Assembly (NCBI GenBank): GCA_944472135.2
Contig: OX235270.1
Coordinates: 136,043,632 to 136,107,631, forward strand
Direction: 5' to 3'
Length of the DNA stretch: 64,000 bases
Origin: Trichobilharzia regenti
Taxonomy: Eukaryota > Platyhelminthes > Trematoda > Strigeidida > Schistosomatidae
The notes under the pieces were generated by a model. That model was not told the origin of the DNA and made no database searches. It was given only the letters and a program-made list of their open reading frames with translations. A program made the translations under genes and the position numbers. This document shows, one piece after another, positions 25,501-34,693 of the stretch; position 1 is the first letter of the stretch; every line of letters begins with the position of its first letter.

Positions 25501-25507
25501 AAATCAT
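11694..25507 (-). CDS. TMEM65: TMEM65 orthologue (mitochondrial membrane protein)
   Basis: Five minus-strand exons join in frame: 25507-25133, 25088-25034, 24998-24956, 24089-23984 and 11777-11694 (TAA). Introns are 44, 35, 866 and 12206 bp, all GT...AG. The protein is 220 aa. An Arg-rich N-terminus ([16 protein letters not shown]) fits a mitochondrial presequence. The conserved core reads [20 protein letters not shown], then [20 protein letters not shown], with a C-terminal helix [15 protein letters not shown] and the acidic tail PEDEK. These are the signature blocks of TMEM65, an inner-mitochondrial-membrane protein linked in vertebrates to Na+/Ca2+ exchange. An open frame extends 13 codons upstream but only from a TTG, so the ATG at 25507 was chosen. 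The last intron is filled with transposons. Confidence 0.93.
12598..12789. repeat. Foldback (MITE-like) repeat
   Basis: The first half (CAGTAATATTTACTGATGAC, then a GCTCATAAT core) is followed by its imperfect reverse complement, giving a palindrome of about 190 bp. A half-copy lies at 44985-45092 and a trace at about 13100-13145. No coding content is seen. Confidence 0.6.
13153..13465 (-). mobile_element. PLE 3' end, inverted copy
   Basis: Reverse complement of most of 13650-13920, with scattered mismatches. It carries the same C-terminal and terminal-repeat sequence in the opposite orientation, so the two PLE 3' ends are arranged head to head around a TA tract. Confidence 0.7.
13468..13531. 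repeat. (TA)n microsatellite
   Basis: About 30 uninterrupted TA units between the two inverted PLE ends. Confidence 0.95.
13545..13925 (+). mobile_element. PLE C-terminus and terminal repeat (second family)
   Basis: 13590-13740 reads [20 protein letters not shown], then [15 protein letters not shown], the C-terminal end of a PLE protein after its GIY-YIG domain. The following 180 bp resemble a PLE pseudo-LTR and contain a hammerhead-like core (13840-13869). The RT part is missing. Confidence 0.65.
13835..13875 (+). ncRNA. Candidate hammerhead core in PLE terminus
   Basis: CTGAAGA at 13840-13846 and GAAA at 13866-13869 match the hammerhead CUGANGA/GAAA core. Between them 13848-13853 pairs with 13860-13865 (five of six pairs) to form stem II. 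I could not close a convincing stem III or cleavage triplet. Hammerheads are known in PLE terminal repeats. Confidence 0.3.
14205..14520 (+). pseudogene. PLE GIY-YIG fragment
   Basis: Translates, with one stop and one frameshift, to the same GIY-YIG block as the PLE at 751-2622 ([23 protein letters not shown], then [17 protein letters not shown]). It is an old fragment lacking the RT. Confidence 0.75.
14525..14690. repeat. Unclassified repeat with tRNA-like B box
   Basis: Contains GGGTTCGGATCTCAG, a loose B-box-like motif. It abuts the RTE 3' end at 14691. It may be part of a composite RTE/SINE 3' end; the assignment is uncertain. Confidence 0.3.
15727..17450. repeat. 13-14-bp target-site duplication around RTE copy C
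   Basis: AGATTATTGCCTG occurs at 15727-15739 and 17438-17450. One additional G matches on the left of each copy. The sequence is the element's own LLPGNNL codons. Confidence 0.9.
15740..17437 (-). mobile_element. RTE-clade element copy C, inserted in element BD
   Basis: 5'-truncated copy of 1698 bp, the same subfamily as copy A. A single long frame from 17483 to 15909 covers it; its first residues come from the interrupted element in another frame. RT motifs are intact: [53 protein letters not shown] and [14 protein letters not shown]. The C-terminal [20 protein letters not shown] block is typical of the family. The 3' end is a (CAGA)n tail on the minus strand, seen as TCTG repeats at 15740. 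The intact frame suggests a recent insertion. Confidence 0.92.
18943..21883. repeat. Large inverted repeat, arms of 1311 bp
   Basis: 18943-20253 and 20573-21883 are reverse complements with constant offset (positions sum to 40826), so there is no net indel across 1311 bp. Only scattered substitutions were seen. The 319-bp spacer (20254-20572) holds another piece of RTE 5' UTR. The arms are the 5' halves of two RTE elements facing each other. Confidence 0.92.
20573..22031 (+). mobile_element. RTE-clade element, plus copy with internal deletion
   Basis: The 5' UTR and endonuclease start (frame 21417-21848, [37 protein letters not shown]) stop at a nonsense codon (21846-21848). At 21884-21890 the sequence jumps straight to the 3' UTR, which matches the complement of 14691-14840 and ends near 22031 with CAGACAGA. 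The rest of EN and the whole RT are missing. Confidence 0.85.
22175..22250 (-). mobile_element. Hammerhead SINE fragment (inverted)
   Basis: Tail sequence of the SINE at 22370-22575 in reverse orientation, cut within stem II of the ribozyme. The pair forms an inverted dimer. Confidence 0.7.
22370..22575 (+). mobile_element. tRNA-headed SINE with degenerate hammerhead
   Basis: The tRNA-like head has an A-box region (CAGTGGCTTAATGG) and B box GGGTTCGAATCCC, then a hammerhead remnant. Stem I GTACTG/CAGTAC, stem II GTCC/GGAC, GAAA, a self-complementary stem III ACAGCTGT and the GUC cleavage triplet are all present. The core reads CCGAAGA instead of CUGANGA, so one essential U is changed. Confidence 0.8.
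22648..22715 (-). repeat. PLE terminal-repeat fragment
   Basis: Diverged match to the plus-strand reading of 2657-2715 (ACGATTGTACAGCTTGATAA shared). Confidence 0.6.
23157..23335 (+). mobile_element. tRNA-derived SINE, family 1
   Basis: Head CGTCGGTGGCACAGTGGTTA (A-box region) and GGGTTCGAGCCC (B box), then a tail with CTATGGTCGGCCTGCAAAAT and TGTGGAATCAAGCTGTAA, ending in A-runs. Further copies lie at 26039 and 45663. Confidence 0.8.
23336..23983. other. intron sequence of TMEM65, nothing recognised
   Basis: Part of the 12.2-kb last intron between the SINE and exon 4. Confidence 0.5.
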
Positions 25508-25546
25508 GTAGCGTACAAACTGATTTTCCTCCCGTTTGACCTTCAA

Positions 25547-26038
25547 TTTCTAATAACGTTCCCCACCAGCTATTGCAAACCAGTTTGGTTTCGTCTTGTT
25601 CACTCGTATGGTAAAGACTCCTGGTCTTTGATAAACTTCTGTGTGGTTGGTTTATATATCAAAATTATTTTAAACCTTTTGATGAGCTTGAAATCAGGTA
25701 TCCAATATTAAATTTCTAGAAAGCTGATGAAATAGGTGTGAAAACGTTAAACAGCTTATCTGGCCAGTTGATGTTTAAGCTATGGTAGGCTTATAGTTTT
25801 CAGGAAACGTTTGGGTAAGGTTAAGGAAGGATTAGAGTTGCTGTTGAGTTTAGAAATCAGTTTTGTCATTTTAGAACAACTGATCGTTCCATGTTCGTTT
25901 GTACTTGTTGGATAACTAATTTGTCCTGTTCTTACTGCTGAAACGTCGACAACAACAAGAAAAATCACTTCCAAGTCCAACTTTGAAATGCGGTCTGTTT
26001 AAATGTATTAACCTCTATCTAGAAAATTGTGACCATGC
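25547..26038. other. upstream of TMEM65
   Basis: Probable promoter and 5' UTR of TMEM65. No motif could be assigned. Confidence 0.35.
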
Positions 26039-26225
26039 ACGTCGGTGGCATAGCGGTTAGGACGCTCGCCGACGATGCACACGCTCTGAGATCCGATTCC
26101 TGGCCGACGCAGTCCTCCCATCAATGGTCGGTCTGCTAAATTTGGGCTACCGATATACTATGCTGAAAATTTCATACTTGTATCAAAAATACTGTGGAAT
26201 CAACTTGTAATTAAAAATTGAAAGA
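26039..26225 (+). mobile_element. tRNA-derived SINE, family 1 (diverged)
   Basis: Same head and tail as 23157-23335. The B box is decayed (GATCCGATTCC). Confidence 0.7.
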
Positions 26226-27044
26226 AATTTAAAACTCCAGGAAATTTTTCGTCCATAATGAAAATCGCATTCATATATGCATACTTAGTATGTGCACCAG
26301 ACAAAATGAAGGTTGATTTTCTGTGGGTATCTGGGAAGTGAATACTGACCACCCTGAGGCGGTAGATAATTCCACAAAATGGTTAGCCACAGCATTCACC
26401 ACTCAACACTGGATGCTGACCTCCACTATTTAAGTCGACTTGCCTGGCTGAAGGCTCACAGTCAAGTATGTATGACATTTAGCACGCTGCTATGTTACGT
26501 TTGGTCGTTCGTCTACGGTCTCTATGTAGTTAAACAATCATCCTCGCTCTGAGATCTTGGCCCAGAGGTATACTTCTTATCTTGAACAATCAATTTGGTG
26601 TCCTGATTTGCCTCTGGTCCCCGTGGAACAAGAACTGTGGTAGTTGTAGGTATAAGATATTGCGTTGGTTTATATCGCACTATCTTTGAACGTCAGCACA
26701 ACCCCTTTTACTCTAAACTCATGCATCACCTTTAGTAAATACGCACCCTAACCTGGTAGGTCCGTTCCATTTTATATTTGTTCCTGAGTTGTATTTCAAA
26801 TAACGATTAGTGACCACAGTTCTAATATCACCCAGATCCGACCCAACAAAACCCCCATTCACCCCACGCCACTCTGACTAGACCATCCGGAAGCATAGTT
26901 TACGCTAGCTGAGGCTGACATCGGTGAACATGTGTTCACTGACCAGCGTTCACATTTCCTTGCAGTACACGCTTGACTGCAGGAATTAACTATATGCGTT
27001 ACTGTGTAAATGTCTATCCAAGAGGTGAGCAAACCCTTTTTTTC
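26226..27044. other. nothing recognised
   Basis: Non-coding in all frames. Base composition is slightly richer in GC than its surroundings, which may mean an old repeat. Confidence 0.35.
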
Positions 27045-27275
27045 TTTCAGGTTCCCAGTGGAGCATAGGGCTTCAAGCCAGTGGATTGAAGTTTCTGTAG
27101 CAGTGTTTATTTTTACGGGATGGGTTTACTAGCCTCATGACCAACCTTTCCTCTTTACCAGCATTATTTCTGGCTTAGCGAGGTAAAGGAATGCGTCGAC
27201 CGCGGATCGAACCCCGGACCATGTGCATGGTCGGCAAGGTTCTTGACTGCTGTGCCACTAACGTGGGAGCAAACC
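27045..27275 (-). mobile_element. tRNA-derived SINE, family 2
   Basis: Minus orientation: the tRNA-like head (B box seen as GATCGAACCCC) is at 27200-27270. The tail runs to 27050 and includes GGGCTTCAAGC and TTCTGTAGCAG. The same tail occurs at 36685-36885 and 50375-50592. Confidence 0.75.
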
Positions 27276-27716
27276 CTATGAGATGCTTGAAGCGGCCATC
27301 CTTTTTGGAACAATAACTCTGACCCGCAACGTTTCTCAGTGTTGGGATAGGTGATCATTTAGCCGTTCATACAGTTGCGCTAATGCTGAAAGTTATCGGC
27401 CATATTCTATAGGATGTAGGACTCTTTGAAGAGTTGTATTTATCTAAGTTGCCATGGTAAGTGCAGACTATACTCATGACATTTCAAGGTGGCGTCATCT
27501 CCTAGTCAAAACGGGAGAATTCAAATGGAATCCGGTAACAAAACATGACGAAATACTCCACTTGTTACGAAAAATCCCCAACATGTTCAAACCCATGTAA
27601 GGTCGCTTATAATGTCTCCAGACAATAGGCAGATTAATAAGTCATGGGTGTCACAAGGTGCCAATGATTTTTTATCCACCACATCCCTGTCAGCACTGAC
27701 CAAAGAACTTGTGGGA
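27276..27716. other. nothing recognised
   Basis: Sequence between a SINE and the 5' truncation point of the CR1 element. Confidence 0.35.
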
Positions 27717-30213
27717 TTTTAACTCTCTTGAACACCTGTGGGGCAGAGCACAACCAGCTAATGCTCAGCACCATCACAGGGATACGAGACTTGGGGTGTG
27801 ACCGAATCACCATAGCGGGGGATTTCAATGCCCCATCACTGAACCTTGGCTCGGGGTGTGCTAAGAGAAAATTTGACCGAAACCTGCTGCAAAGTATTCG
27901 AAACACGGGACTGACTGAAATGTTGGAGGTGGCACTGGGTGGGGCCCTAGTGGAAAGTCATCAAAACTAGATTATATTCTAACTAGTGACCAGCTACTCG
28001 TCGAAAAGGTCCAGATCATGACTCCTCTGGGAAGCAGTGACCATGCAGTCATAGGTTTCGATCTTGTCCTCCGTGAGCGTTTGCAATGGGATGTTACGCG
28101 ACCATGTCTGTGCTACAGCAAGGCTGACTATGCTGAAATGCGGAGGCTCTTGTCCGACGCAGACTGGCCCTTAGCATGGGACGACCTATCTGTGGATGAA
28201 CACTGGGAAGTGGTAAAAAAGATTATCCATATAGCAATCTCGGATACCGTCCCTTTAGTCACAACACAGCCCAAGAGAAAGACGTCATGGTTGAAGAGAG
28301 GCACGCAACGTATTCTGCAAGCAAAGCGGAAGGCTTGGTTTACGTGGCGTGTATCTAAGAGTCAGACCGACCATGATGCATACCTCGAACTCAGGAACCG
28401 GTGTAATGCAAGAGTCAGGAGGGACAGAAGGTCATTCCAGGCTAACCTTGCTAAAAAACTCCTATCAAACCCTAAAAACTTGTACCGATTCATGTCGGAA
28501 AGAAAACCGACAAACCAAGGGGCATGCGCCTTAGTAGGCCCAAACGGTCAATATCTCACTAGTCTGGAGATGGCTGAAACATTCAGTTCAGCCTTCGCTA
28601 AACAGCTAAACAGCAATGTGGATATTACAGTTACGGACCAAAATGGTGGCACCACTATTTCAGAGGAGGAAGACCTAGCGACTACTCCCCAAATAAACCC
28701 CGCAATAGTACTAAGGAAGCTACAGCGACTCATACCTGGGAAGTCCCCAGGTTGTGATGACATCAGGCCATCTGTTCTGAAACAGTGCGCCGAGGCTCTC
28801 TGTAGACCCCTGTGCGACTTGTTCCAACACTCAATGGATTCGGGGACCCTGCCAAGGGAGTGGAAAAGAGCCATCCTTTCTCCAATCTTCAAGGGTGGGG
28901 ACAGGCAAAATGCCACTAGCTATAGACCAGTAGCTCTACTCCCAGTGGTATCAAAAGTACTGGAAAGTATTATTGACGACCACATCAGGGAATATTTCGA
29001 TAGGACTAATATACTGCATGAAGCCCAACATGGTTTCAGAAAAGGCAGATCCTGCGTCACTAACCTACTGTCAGCTTGGGACGACTGGACATCATGCTGG
29101 GACTTGAACGTACCAGTCCATGTGGTCTTCCTAGACTTTGAGAAGGCATTTGACACTGTTCACCATGACCTTCTCCTACATAAAATAAGCCAGGCAGGCA
29201 TAGGTGAGCCACTTCTGTCATGGTTGAAGGACTACCTAGCCGACAGGCAATTTTGCACTAAGGTTAACCGAGTCCGATCATCTTGGCACAGATCGTCATC
29301 AGGAGTGTCGCAGGGTTCTATCCTAGGACCACTGATGTTTTTGATTTTCATCAATGATCTACCACGCCGTCTGAGCTGCCCGACTCTCCTGTACGCTGAC
29401 GACGTAAAAATATGGAGGGCGATAAAGTGTCCGGAGGACTCAGATAGGCTACAGGAAGACCTAAACCTTCTGGAAGACTGGGCGGTGGCCAGTGGCATGA
29501 CTTTCAACTTGAAAAAGTGCAAAGTAGTGAAGTTGCGCACCTGTAGACTGCAGAATGCAAGTTACACCCTGTGCAATGAAAGCTTGTCCTGCACAACGTC
29601 GGAACGCGACTTAGGTCTAACGGAAAAAATGGACACAAGCGTAAATTACACAGGGGATGTAGCGAGGGCATATGCGGTCATACACTTTACGCATAGACAG
29701 TTAGGTGCACTCACTCCTGAGCTCTTTCTAATGTTGTACAAAACATACGTCAGGCCACACCTTGAGGTGCATAATATTATTGCACCCCCAATGCTGAGAA
29801 GAGATGCCAACCTCTTGGAAAGAGTCCAACGACGGGCAACAAAAGGAGTGGTTGGTCTCCGAAACAAACCATATGATGAAAGGCTGAAGAAATTAGGCCT
29901 GTTCACACTTAGTTACCGTCGGCTTAGGGGGGATTTGATTACTGCCTACAAAATAACAAATGACCAGAATCACCCAAACAAAGGTGTTCTGCCATTGAGT
30001 AGGTATAGGCTTCCACGTGGAAATCCCAGAAGGATAGCTCACCAGAGGGCAAGGACCCGGGTGCGCTCCCACTTCTTTTCACTGCGGGTTTGTCGTCCCT
30101 GGAATTCCTTACCGGCAGATGTAGCTATGGCACCGTCTTTGGACGCCTTTAAGCGAAGGCTGGACAACCATGCAGCGGCACTGAGACTCCATCCAAATGG
30201 CCTATCTCCTTAA
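27717..30213 (+). CDS. CR1-clade retrotransposon ORF2 (SR1-like)
   Basis: Endonuclease remains start at about 27728 (ITIAGDFNAPSLNLGS). One frameshift near 27960 moves reading into the next frame (LDYILTSDQLL, GSSDHAVIGFDL). From 28018 there are 731 uninterrupted codons to the TAA. RT motifs are RKGRSCVTNLLSAWDDW, motif A VHVVFLDFEKAFDTVHH, motif B SSGVSQGSILGPLMFL and motif C LLYADDVKIW. The C-terminus WNSLPADVAMAPSLDAFKRR is typical of CR1/Jockey elements. It copies its own RNA at a genomic nick. The element is 5'-truncated inside EN, so it cannot move alone, but the RT frame looks undamaged and GC-richer than its surroundings. Confidence 0.9.
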
Positions 30214-30867
30214 AATCGCATACACCATTCAGGGTAGACAATTAAATTCGTCGTTTTACCTCTTTACATTCTCTCCCGTCTTACTCTCCTGACAACTTAT
30301 TAATATTATTATTACCGATATATACATATTTCTTCAAATTTATTCAACTGACTGTTGTAACGCTTTCCTACTTCCGTTTCTGTCTCTTAGTCTGGATAAC
30401 TTCACTAAATATATCTGTCATTAGCATTATTATTATTACTCTCTTTTCTCTTGTCGACGATACCGGAGGACTAACTGGCGAAAGGATCAACTCCATTCAC
30501 AGTAGTAACAGTCTTAACACCTCATACCACAAACCACATATAATTAATCCCAGCACTACTCCCTTAGGAGTCAACCAAAGCTACGACAGTCGAGTGGCGG
30601 GGCGAGTTATGCAGAAGTTTACCAAAGATAAGGAACCTATACCCTACAATCAAGAAGCGGGCACAAAGAAATCAAATTGGTTTATACTAGCTCGTATAAA
30701 CGATATTGGATATTGGAACCCGTACCACTAGTGTCGGCTCCCTATCGGGAAGAAAACAGACACAGGTTAGTGCGCACGGAAATATTAATCACATTCAATG
30801 TCTGTACAAGCATAAGCCGAATAAGAACTATCTAGGTGTCCAACTTAACTAAGCCTAGAACTTCTTC
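30214..30867. other. CR1 3' UTR then unassigned sequence
   Basis: ATT-rich runs at about 30300-30320 and 30425-30440 may mark the CR1 3' end. The remainder up to the gag fragment has no recognisable content. Confidence 0.4.
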
Positions 30868-31094
30868 ATCATATAGTGAACCACGGTGTTTCAATGGAAA
30901 CCCGGCTGATTATTTACAATTTGTAAAGGAGTTTGAGATCATGCTGAGTGCTTTTTTATTAAATGATGAAATGAAGTGATTGTATTTGATGAGGTATTGC
31001 ACTGGGGTCGCTTCAAGAGCTATACAGTGCTGTAAGTTTATGAAGCTAAAAGAGGGCTACTACGAGGCTATGAGCATATTACGTCAAAGGTTTG
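30868..31094 (+). pseudogene. BEL/Pao gag fragment joined to LTR
   Basis: Aligns with 31771-31981 of the downstream gag (CCACGGTGTTT..., CAATTTGTAAAGGAGTTTGA) with several changes, including one in-frame stop. It ends at the first base of the 5' LTR. Confidence 0.85.
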
Positions 31095-31453
31095 TGTCAG
31101 TGGAGTTGAAGATTGAACGATCAATTCTTGGTTGTTTGCTCAAAATCAACTTCCCCAATTTTTGCGGAGGCATCAATACGACAGTCATCGTCTCATCGGT
31201 CGCTGTTCAGAAAGAAGTCAGGAGACAACCATCAGAAGTAATCTTGTGATTTATTATTGTAATATTTGTTCACAGACCTTAGTTGTAACATTGCTTATAT
31301 GTTGGTGTAACAATAAAGAATCCTCGAGTGGCCAATCGGTGTTTTGGTTTTCTCGTCCGTTATAACTAAGCGTTTCTGAAAAACTTCAAGGAACAGCGTG
31401 GGCCCGAGCGTAGCAAGAGCTGGGCATTAACGGTTTGGGAGACGTGGCTGACA
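31095..31453 (+). repeat. BEL/Pao element, 5' LTR
   Basis: 359 bp beginning TGTCAG and ending GCTGACA. The same length as the 3' LTR and nearly identical to it. It contains GTAACAATAAAGAATCC, which includes a poly(A)-like AATAAA. Confidence 0.9.
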
Positions 31454-31600
31454 GTTTCTGACGGTGCGGCGTCAGGTTTTAACGGTTTCGGACAGGTGGT
31501 GACAGTTTGGATAGTCACCGTTCATCTTTCCTGGTGCCGGTCAAGTCCTCTTTGAACAAGCAATATCTGGAACGATTTTGGAATTGGGTCAAGTTCAACA

Positions 31601-33148
31601 ATGCCTGGGTCAAAGAAGGGACAGAGTGTCTTGGATGCAAACAGGAAAGTAAGTCATGGTGACTTGTCTGTTATTTGTAACGATGTGTCTGATGTTAAGC
31701 ATGACATGGTTGATGTTACTGTTTCGCCGTTCAGGGATAATAGGAACATCAAACTCCCTAAATTAGAACCACGGTGTTTTGATGGAAACCCAGCTGATTA
31801 TTTACAATTTGTAAAGGAGTTTGAGATCATGTTGAGTGGTTTTTTATTAAATGATGAATTGAAGTTAATGTATTTGATGAGATATTGCACTGGAGATGCT
31901 GCAAGAGCTATACAGTGCTGTAAGTTTATGAAGCCAAAAGAGGGCTACTACGAGGCTATGAGCATATTACGTCAAAGGTTTGGAAGACCTTCGATGATTG
32001 CAGGGAAATTATTCGAGGCTGTTAAGGGTAATGGTGGTCAATTACAGGATGACTCCCAGGCACTCACTGAGTTTTTAGATAATTTGCTAATTTACAAGAA
32101 TGGAATGATTTCGATGAATCGCATGAGTGACCTCAACTCGAGTTTTATACTAGAAGTAATAGCAAGACGCCTACCTACTCGACTGCAAAGGAAGTGGGTG
32201 AAGATAAGCTCCCGTATGGAGGATGAGGGTATCGAGCCAAAGTTTGATGATATCCTGAAACTGGTAAATAATAGTGTCAATCAATCTATGAGCAAGTTCG
32301 CCAGTCTATTGCATCTCACCCCTAGAATAGAGCAGTCTGAGATCAAAATGCAATCATTGATGACGAATAGGCCTCAGAGAGGTGGATATCGAGAAGGCTC
32401 CATGATGTATAGTAATGCATATAGACCTAGTGAGTGTAACAGGTTTCGTAGTACATCCTCAACAGATAAGTTACAAGATGCAAGACAAACACGGTTGTGT
32501 TTTACACGTGTGCAAGAGGTGCATACAAAGGTGAACTGTGAACCAGTGAGCAAGTTCAGTGATAAGCTAAATGTAAACTCCAGACCTGACTCCGAATTGT
32601 GTGACGATAACGGTGTGGTCAAGAAGTCTGTAGTTGCAACTGGTAAGCCATTGTTGAATAGAGTGTCACAGAATAGAGTTACTGCTTCAGAGTGCAGTTC
32701 TGACTCCACAAGTTTACAAAGTATAACTAGTCAGAGTGAAGATATAAAACCTTTAATGATTTGTGAGGAGGAACCAAAATTGTCTACTTCTGTTATTAAA
32801 GAGTTTGAAAATGATGAAGTTGACGGTAAAGTGAATATTCGTGATAATGATCATGATAGTGCAGATTTGTCTTTGGTTGATCATGATGAGATGAGGGATA
32901 TGCCTACTACTGCTAAGTTAAATAAAGGTTCTGTACAACTACAACGTGAAGTAGAATTGAACGCAGATGCAGTTCCAGAAGGTGTGCATACTTGTGAGAC
33001 CGTCAGTGTAATTGATCAGCGTGTAGCCCACCTATCATCAGATGCTAGTGCTAAACCTGAGCTGATAGTAAAAGACAGCAGTGGTAGTAATCTTGCAGTT
33101 AGACAAATTTCTGAAAGCCGAAAAAAACAGCTTCTGATCCACCGCTAA
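31601..33148 (+). CDS. gag: BEL/Pao Gag-like protein
   Basis: 515 codons from ATG 31601. Residues 50-75 (KLPKLEPRCFDGNPADYLQF, VKEFEIML) and the following helices (LRQRFGRPSMIAGKLFEAVK) match the N-terminal region typical of BEL/Pao Gag (DUF1759 type), which packages the element RNA. The C-terminal half is Ser/Asp/Glu-rich and low in structure. No Cys-His zinc knuckle was seen. The frame ends 20 bases after a run of seven A (33121-33127). One base back, reading continues for 142 codons. Confidence 0.85.
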   Translation: MPGSKKGQSVLDANRKVSHGDLSVICNDVSDVKHDMVDVTVSPFRDNRNIKLPKLEPRCFDGNPADYLQFVKEFEIMLSGFLLNDELKLMYLMRYCTGDAARAIQCCKFMKPKEGYYEAMSILRQRFGRPSMIAGKLFEAVKGNGGQLQDDSQALTEFLDNLLIYKNGMISMNRMSDLNSSFILEVIARRLPTRLQRKWVKISSRMEDEGIEPKFDDILKLVNNSVNQSMSKFASLLHLTPRIEQSEIKMQSLMTNRPQRGGYREGSMMYSNAYRPSECNRFRSTSSTDKLQDARQTRLCFTRVQEVHTKVNCEPVSKFSDKLNVNSRPDSELCDDNGVVKKSVVATGKPLLNRVSQNRVTASECSSDSTSLQSITSQSEDIKPLMICEEEPKLSTSVIKEFENDEVDGKVNIRDNDHDSADLSLVDHDEMRDMPTTAKLNKGSVQLQREVELNADAVPEGVHTCETVSVIDQRVAHLSSDASAKPELIVKDSSGSNLAVRQISESRKKQLLIHR

Positions 33149-33555
33149 GTTCATCAACTGGTATCAATCAGTCGTCGTTGGTGTTGTCATCCACAATGAA
33201 ACAGACGCCCATCAACTCAAGTATCTTGTGCAATGACTATGATAGTATTGGTGCATTTGAAGAGACGAAAGATATTGGTCAGTTTAGTGAGGATAAGCCA
33301 AGTGTAAACGAGAGAGTAATTGTTAAATTGACTTGCATGAATAAAGGCATTTCTAGTTTCAAGTTACTATTTGAATGTTATTATCTTTGGTGTAAATTAC
33401 TCTGTTTCTACGCTTGGTTGATGAGATATGTCGTGTGTTTGTTGGTCATCTATATTCTACGATACAATGACATGGGCGTGTTGCCGTTCAGATTTGAGGA
33501 TATAGCTGATAGAAGGAAGTTTGCAAATGAACTCTGCGACGATTTTCCAACCTAG
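33127..33555 (+). CDS. Small ORF in -1 frame to gag, hydrophobic core
   Basis: If read by a -1 shift at A AAA AAA (33121-33127), the product extends Gag by 142 residues. It has a hydrophobic stretch (LLFECYYLWCKLLCFYAWLM, then RYVVCLLVIYIL) that could span a membrane once or twice, ending in a charged tail (RFEDIADRRKFANELCDDF). No protease DTG/DSG or RT motif is present. It may be a relic of a longer reading frame or an Env-like remnant; I cannot name it. Confidence 0.45.
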   Translation, partial: TASDPPLSSSTGINQSSLVLSSTMKQTPINSSILCNDYDSIGAFEETKDIGQFSEDKPSVNERVIVKLTCMNKGISSFKLLFECYYLWCKLLCFYAWLMRYVVCLLVIYILRYNDMGVLPFRFEDIADRRKFANELCDDFPT

Positions 33556-33560
33556 AGCGT

Positions 33561-34075
33561 CAACCTGAGAAGGGTTGTAGGCGTACTGCTGTAAGTCCTA
33601 CAATTCTTCAAAGGGTAGCGCATCAATGAGCAGTCCAATGTGCTTGGTGTGTGATTTTGTACATATGTTCATATTGTATATACTGAATTGATATCATCTG
33701 TCATCTAGCTGTTGGTAATTCTGTTTGTGTCCGGACGACTTCCACTTGGATCATCAACCTGAGAAGGAATGTAGGCGTACTGCTGTAAGTCCTACAGTTC
33801 TTCAAGGGTAGTTTGTCAAGGCAGAATCCACAACATTTGATGTGTTGATTGTACATATGTTTGTGTTAAATAATTGTGTGAGTTCCAATTATTGTAATTG
33901 TTGGTTAATCTTGTTTGTGTCCGGACATTCCACAACTTACAATCGTCAACCTGTGAAGGGTTGCAGGCGTACTGGTGTAAGTCCTGAGATTCTTCAAAGG
34001 AATTCCATCAAGACATGATCAGCGAGTTTGTGTGTACTGTTTGTATATACGTGTGGTGTGTCATATCAATTGGTG
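33561..34075 (+). repeat. Three tandem repeats of about 193 bp
   Basis: Units start at 33561, 33755 and 33947 (spacing 194 and 192). Each starts with CAACCTG and a block around GGCGTACTG.TGTAAGTCCT, and the first two unit ends share TTTGTGTCCGGAC. The third unit is partial. All lie in the non-coding part of the BEL element. Confidence 0.85.
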
Positions 34076-34693
34076 TTTTTTGGATTCATTGTGTTTACTC
34101 GTTGTTTTCGTATCTTGTTGTTATTGAATAATTTTGTTAAAATTTTCGTCGTGATTACTTCTGAAGTTGTTTCGAGTCTTCTACATCCGTGAATGAATTG
34201 ATTGATGTTAGAGACAGCAGATGGGTCGTATACGCCGGGGAGGCTAGGCTATTGCTGAGAATGAAATGCACACGGAGATAATTGTTAGCTGCGGTCCCAC
34301 ACGCCGGGGAGAAAGAGTGTAAACGACTGAGGCTCGCATACGTCACCGTTACTAGAATTGAGGCAGAATGAGTGACAAGCGATTTCAGTGGTAATTGGTA
34401 GTGAGTAGATAAGAGGATGAGCGTAGAGTATCGTGAGGTACTGCCATGGTCACGTCGCATTCTGCAAGAGTCATTCTAGCAAATGGCGATTGTGTTGCAA
34501 GATGTCAAGAAGATACCTTTACCTGGAGGCGCAGGTCGTCATCGATGTGTGAGATTGTGCAGTGGGTATGCTTGTGGTGTGTTGGCTTTTCTGTTTGTTT
34601 TCCATTTCAGCTCTGTCCGAGTGACCCAGGTTCTCGCAATGGCATCCAAGTCAACGTGTATTGATCGTGATGGAAAAAAGGAATGCCGGCGAG

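Noticed and set aside
30868..31094. Simple insertion of the BEL element into an older gag
   Set aside because: Sequence after the 3' LTR does not continue the gag reading, and the flanking bases do not match.
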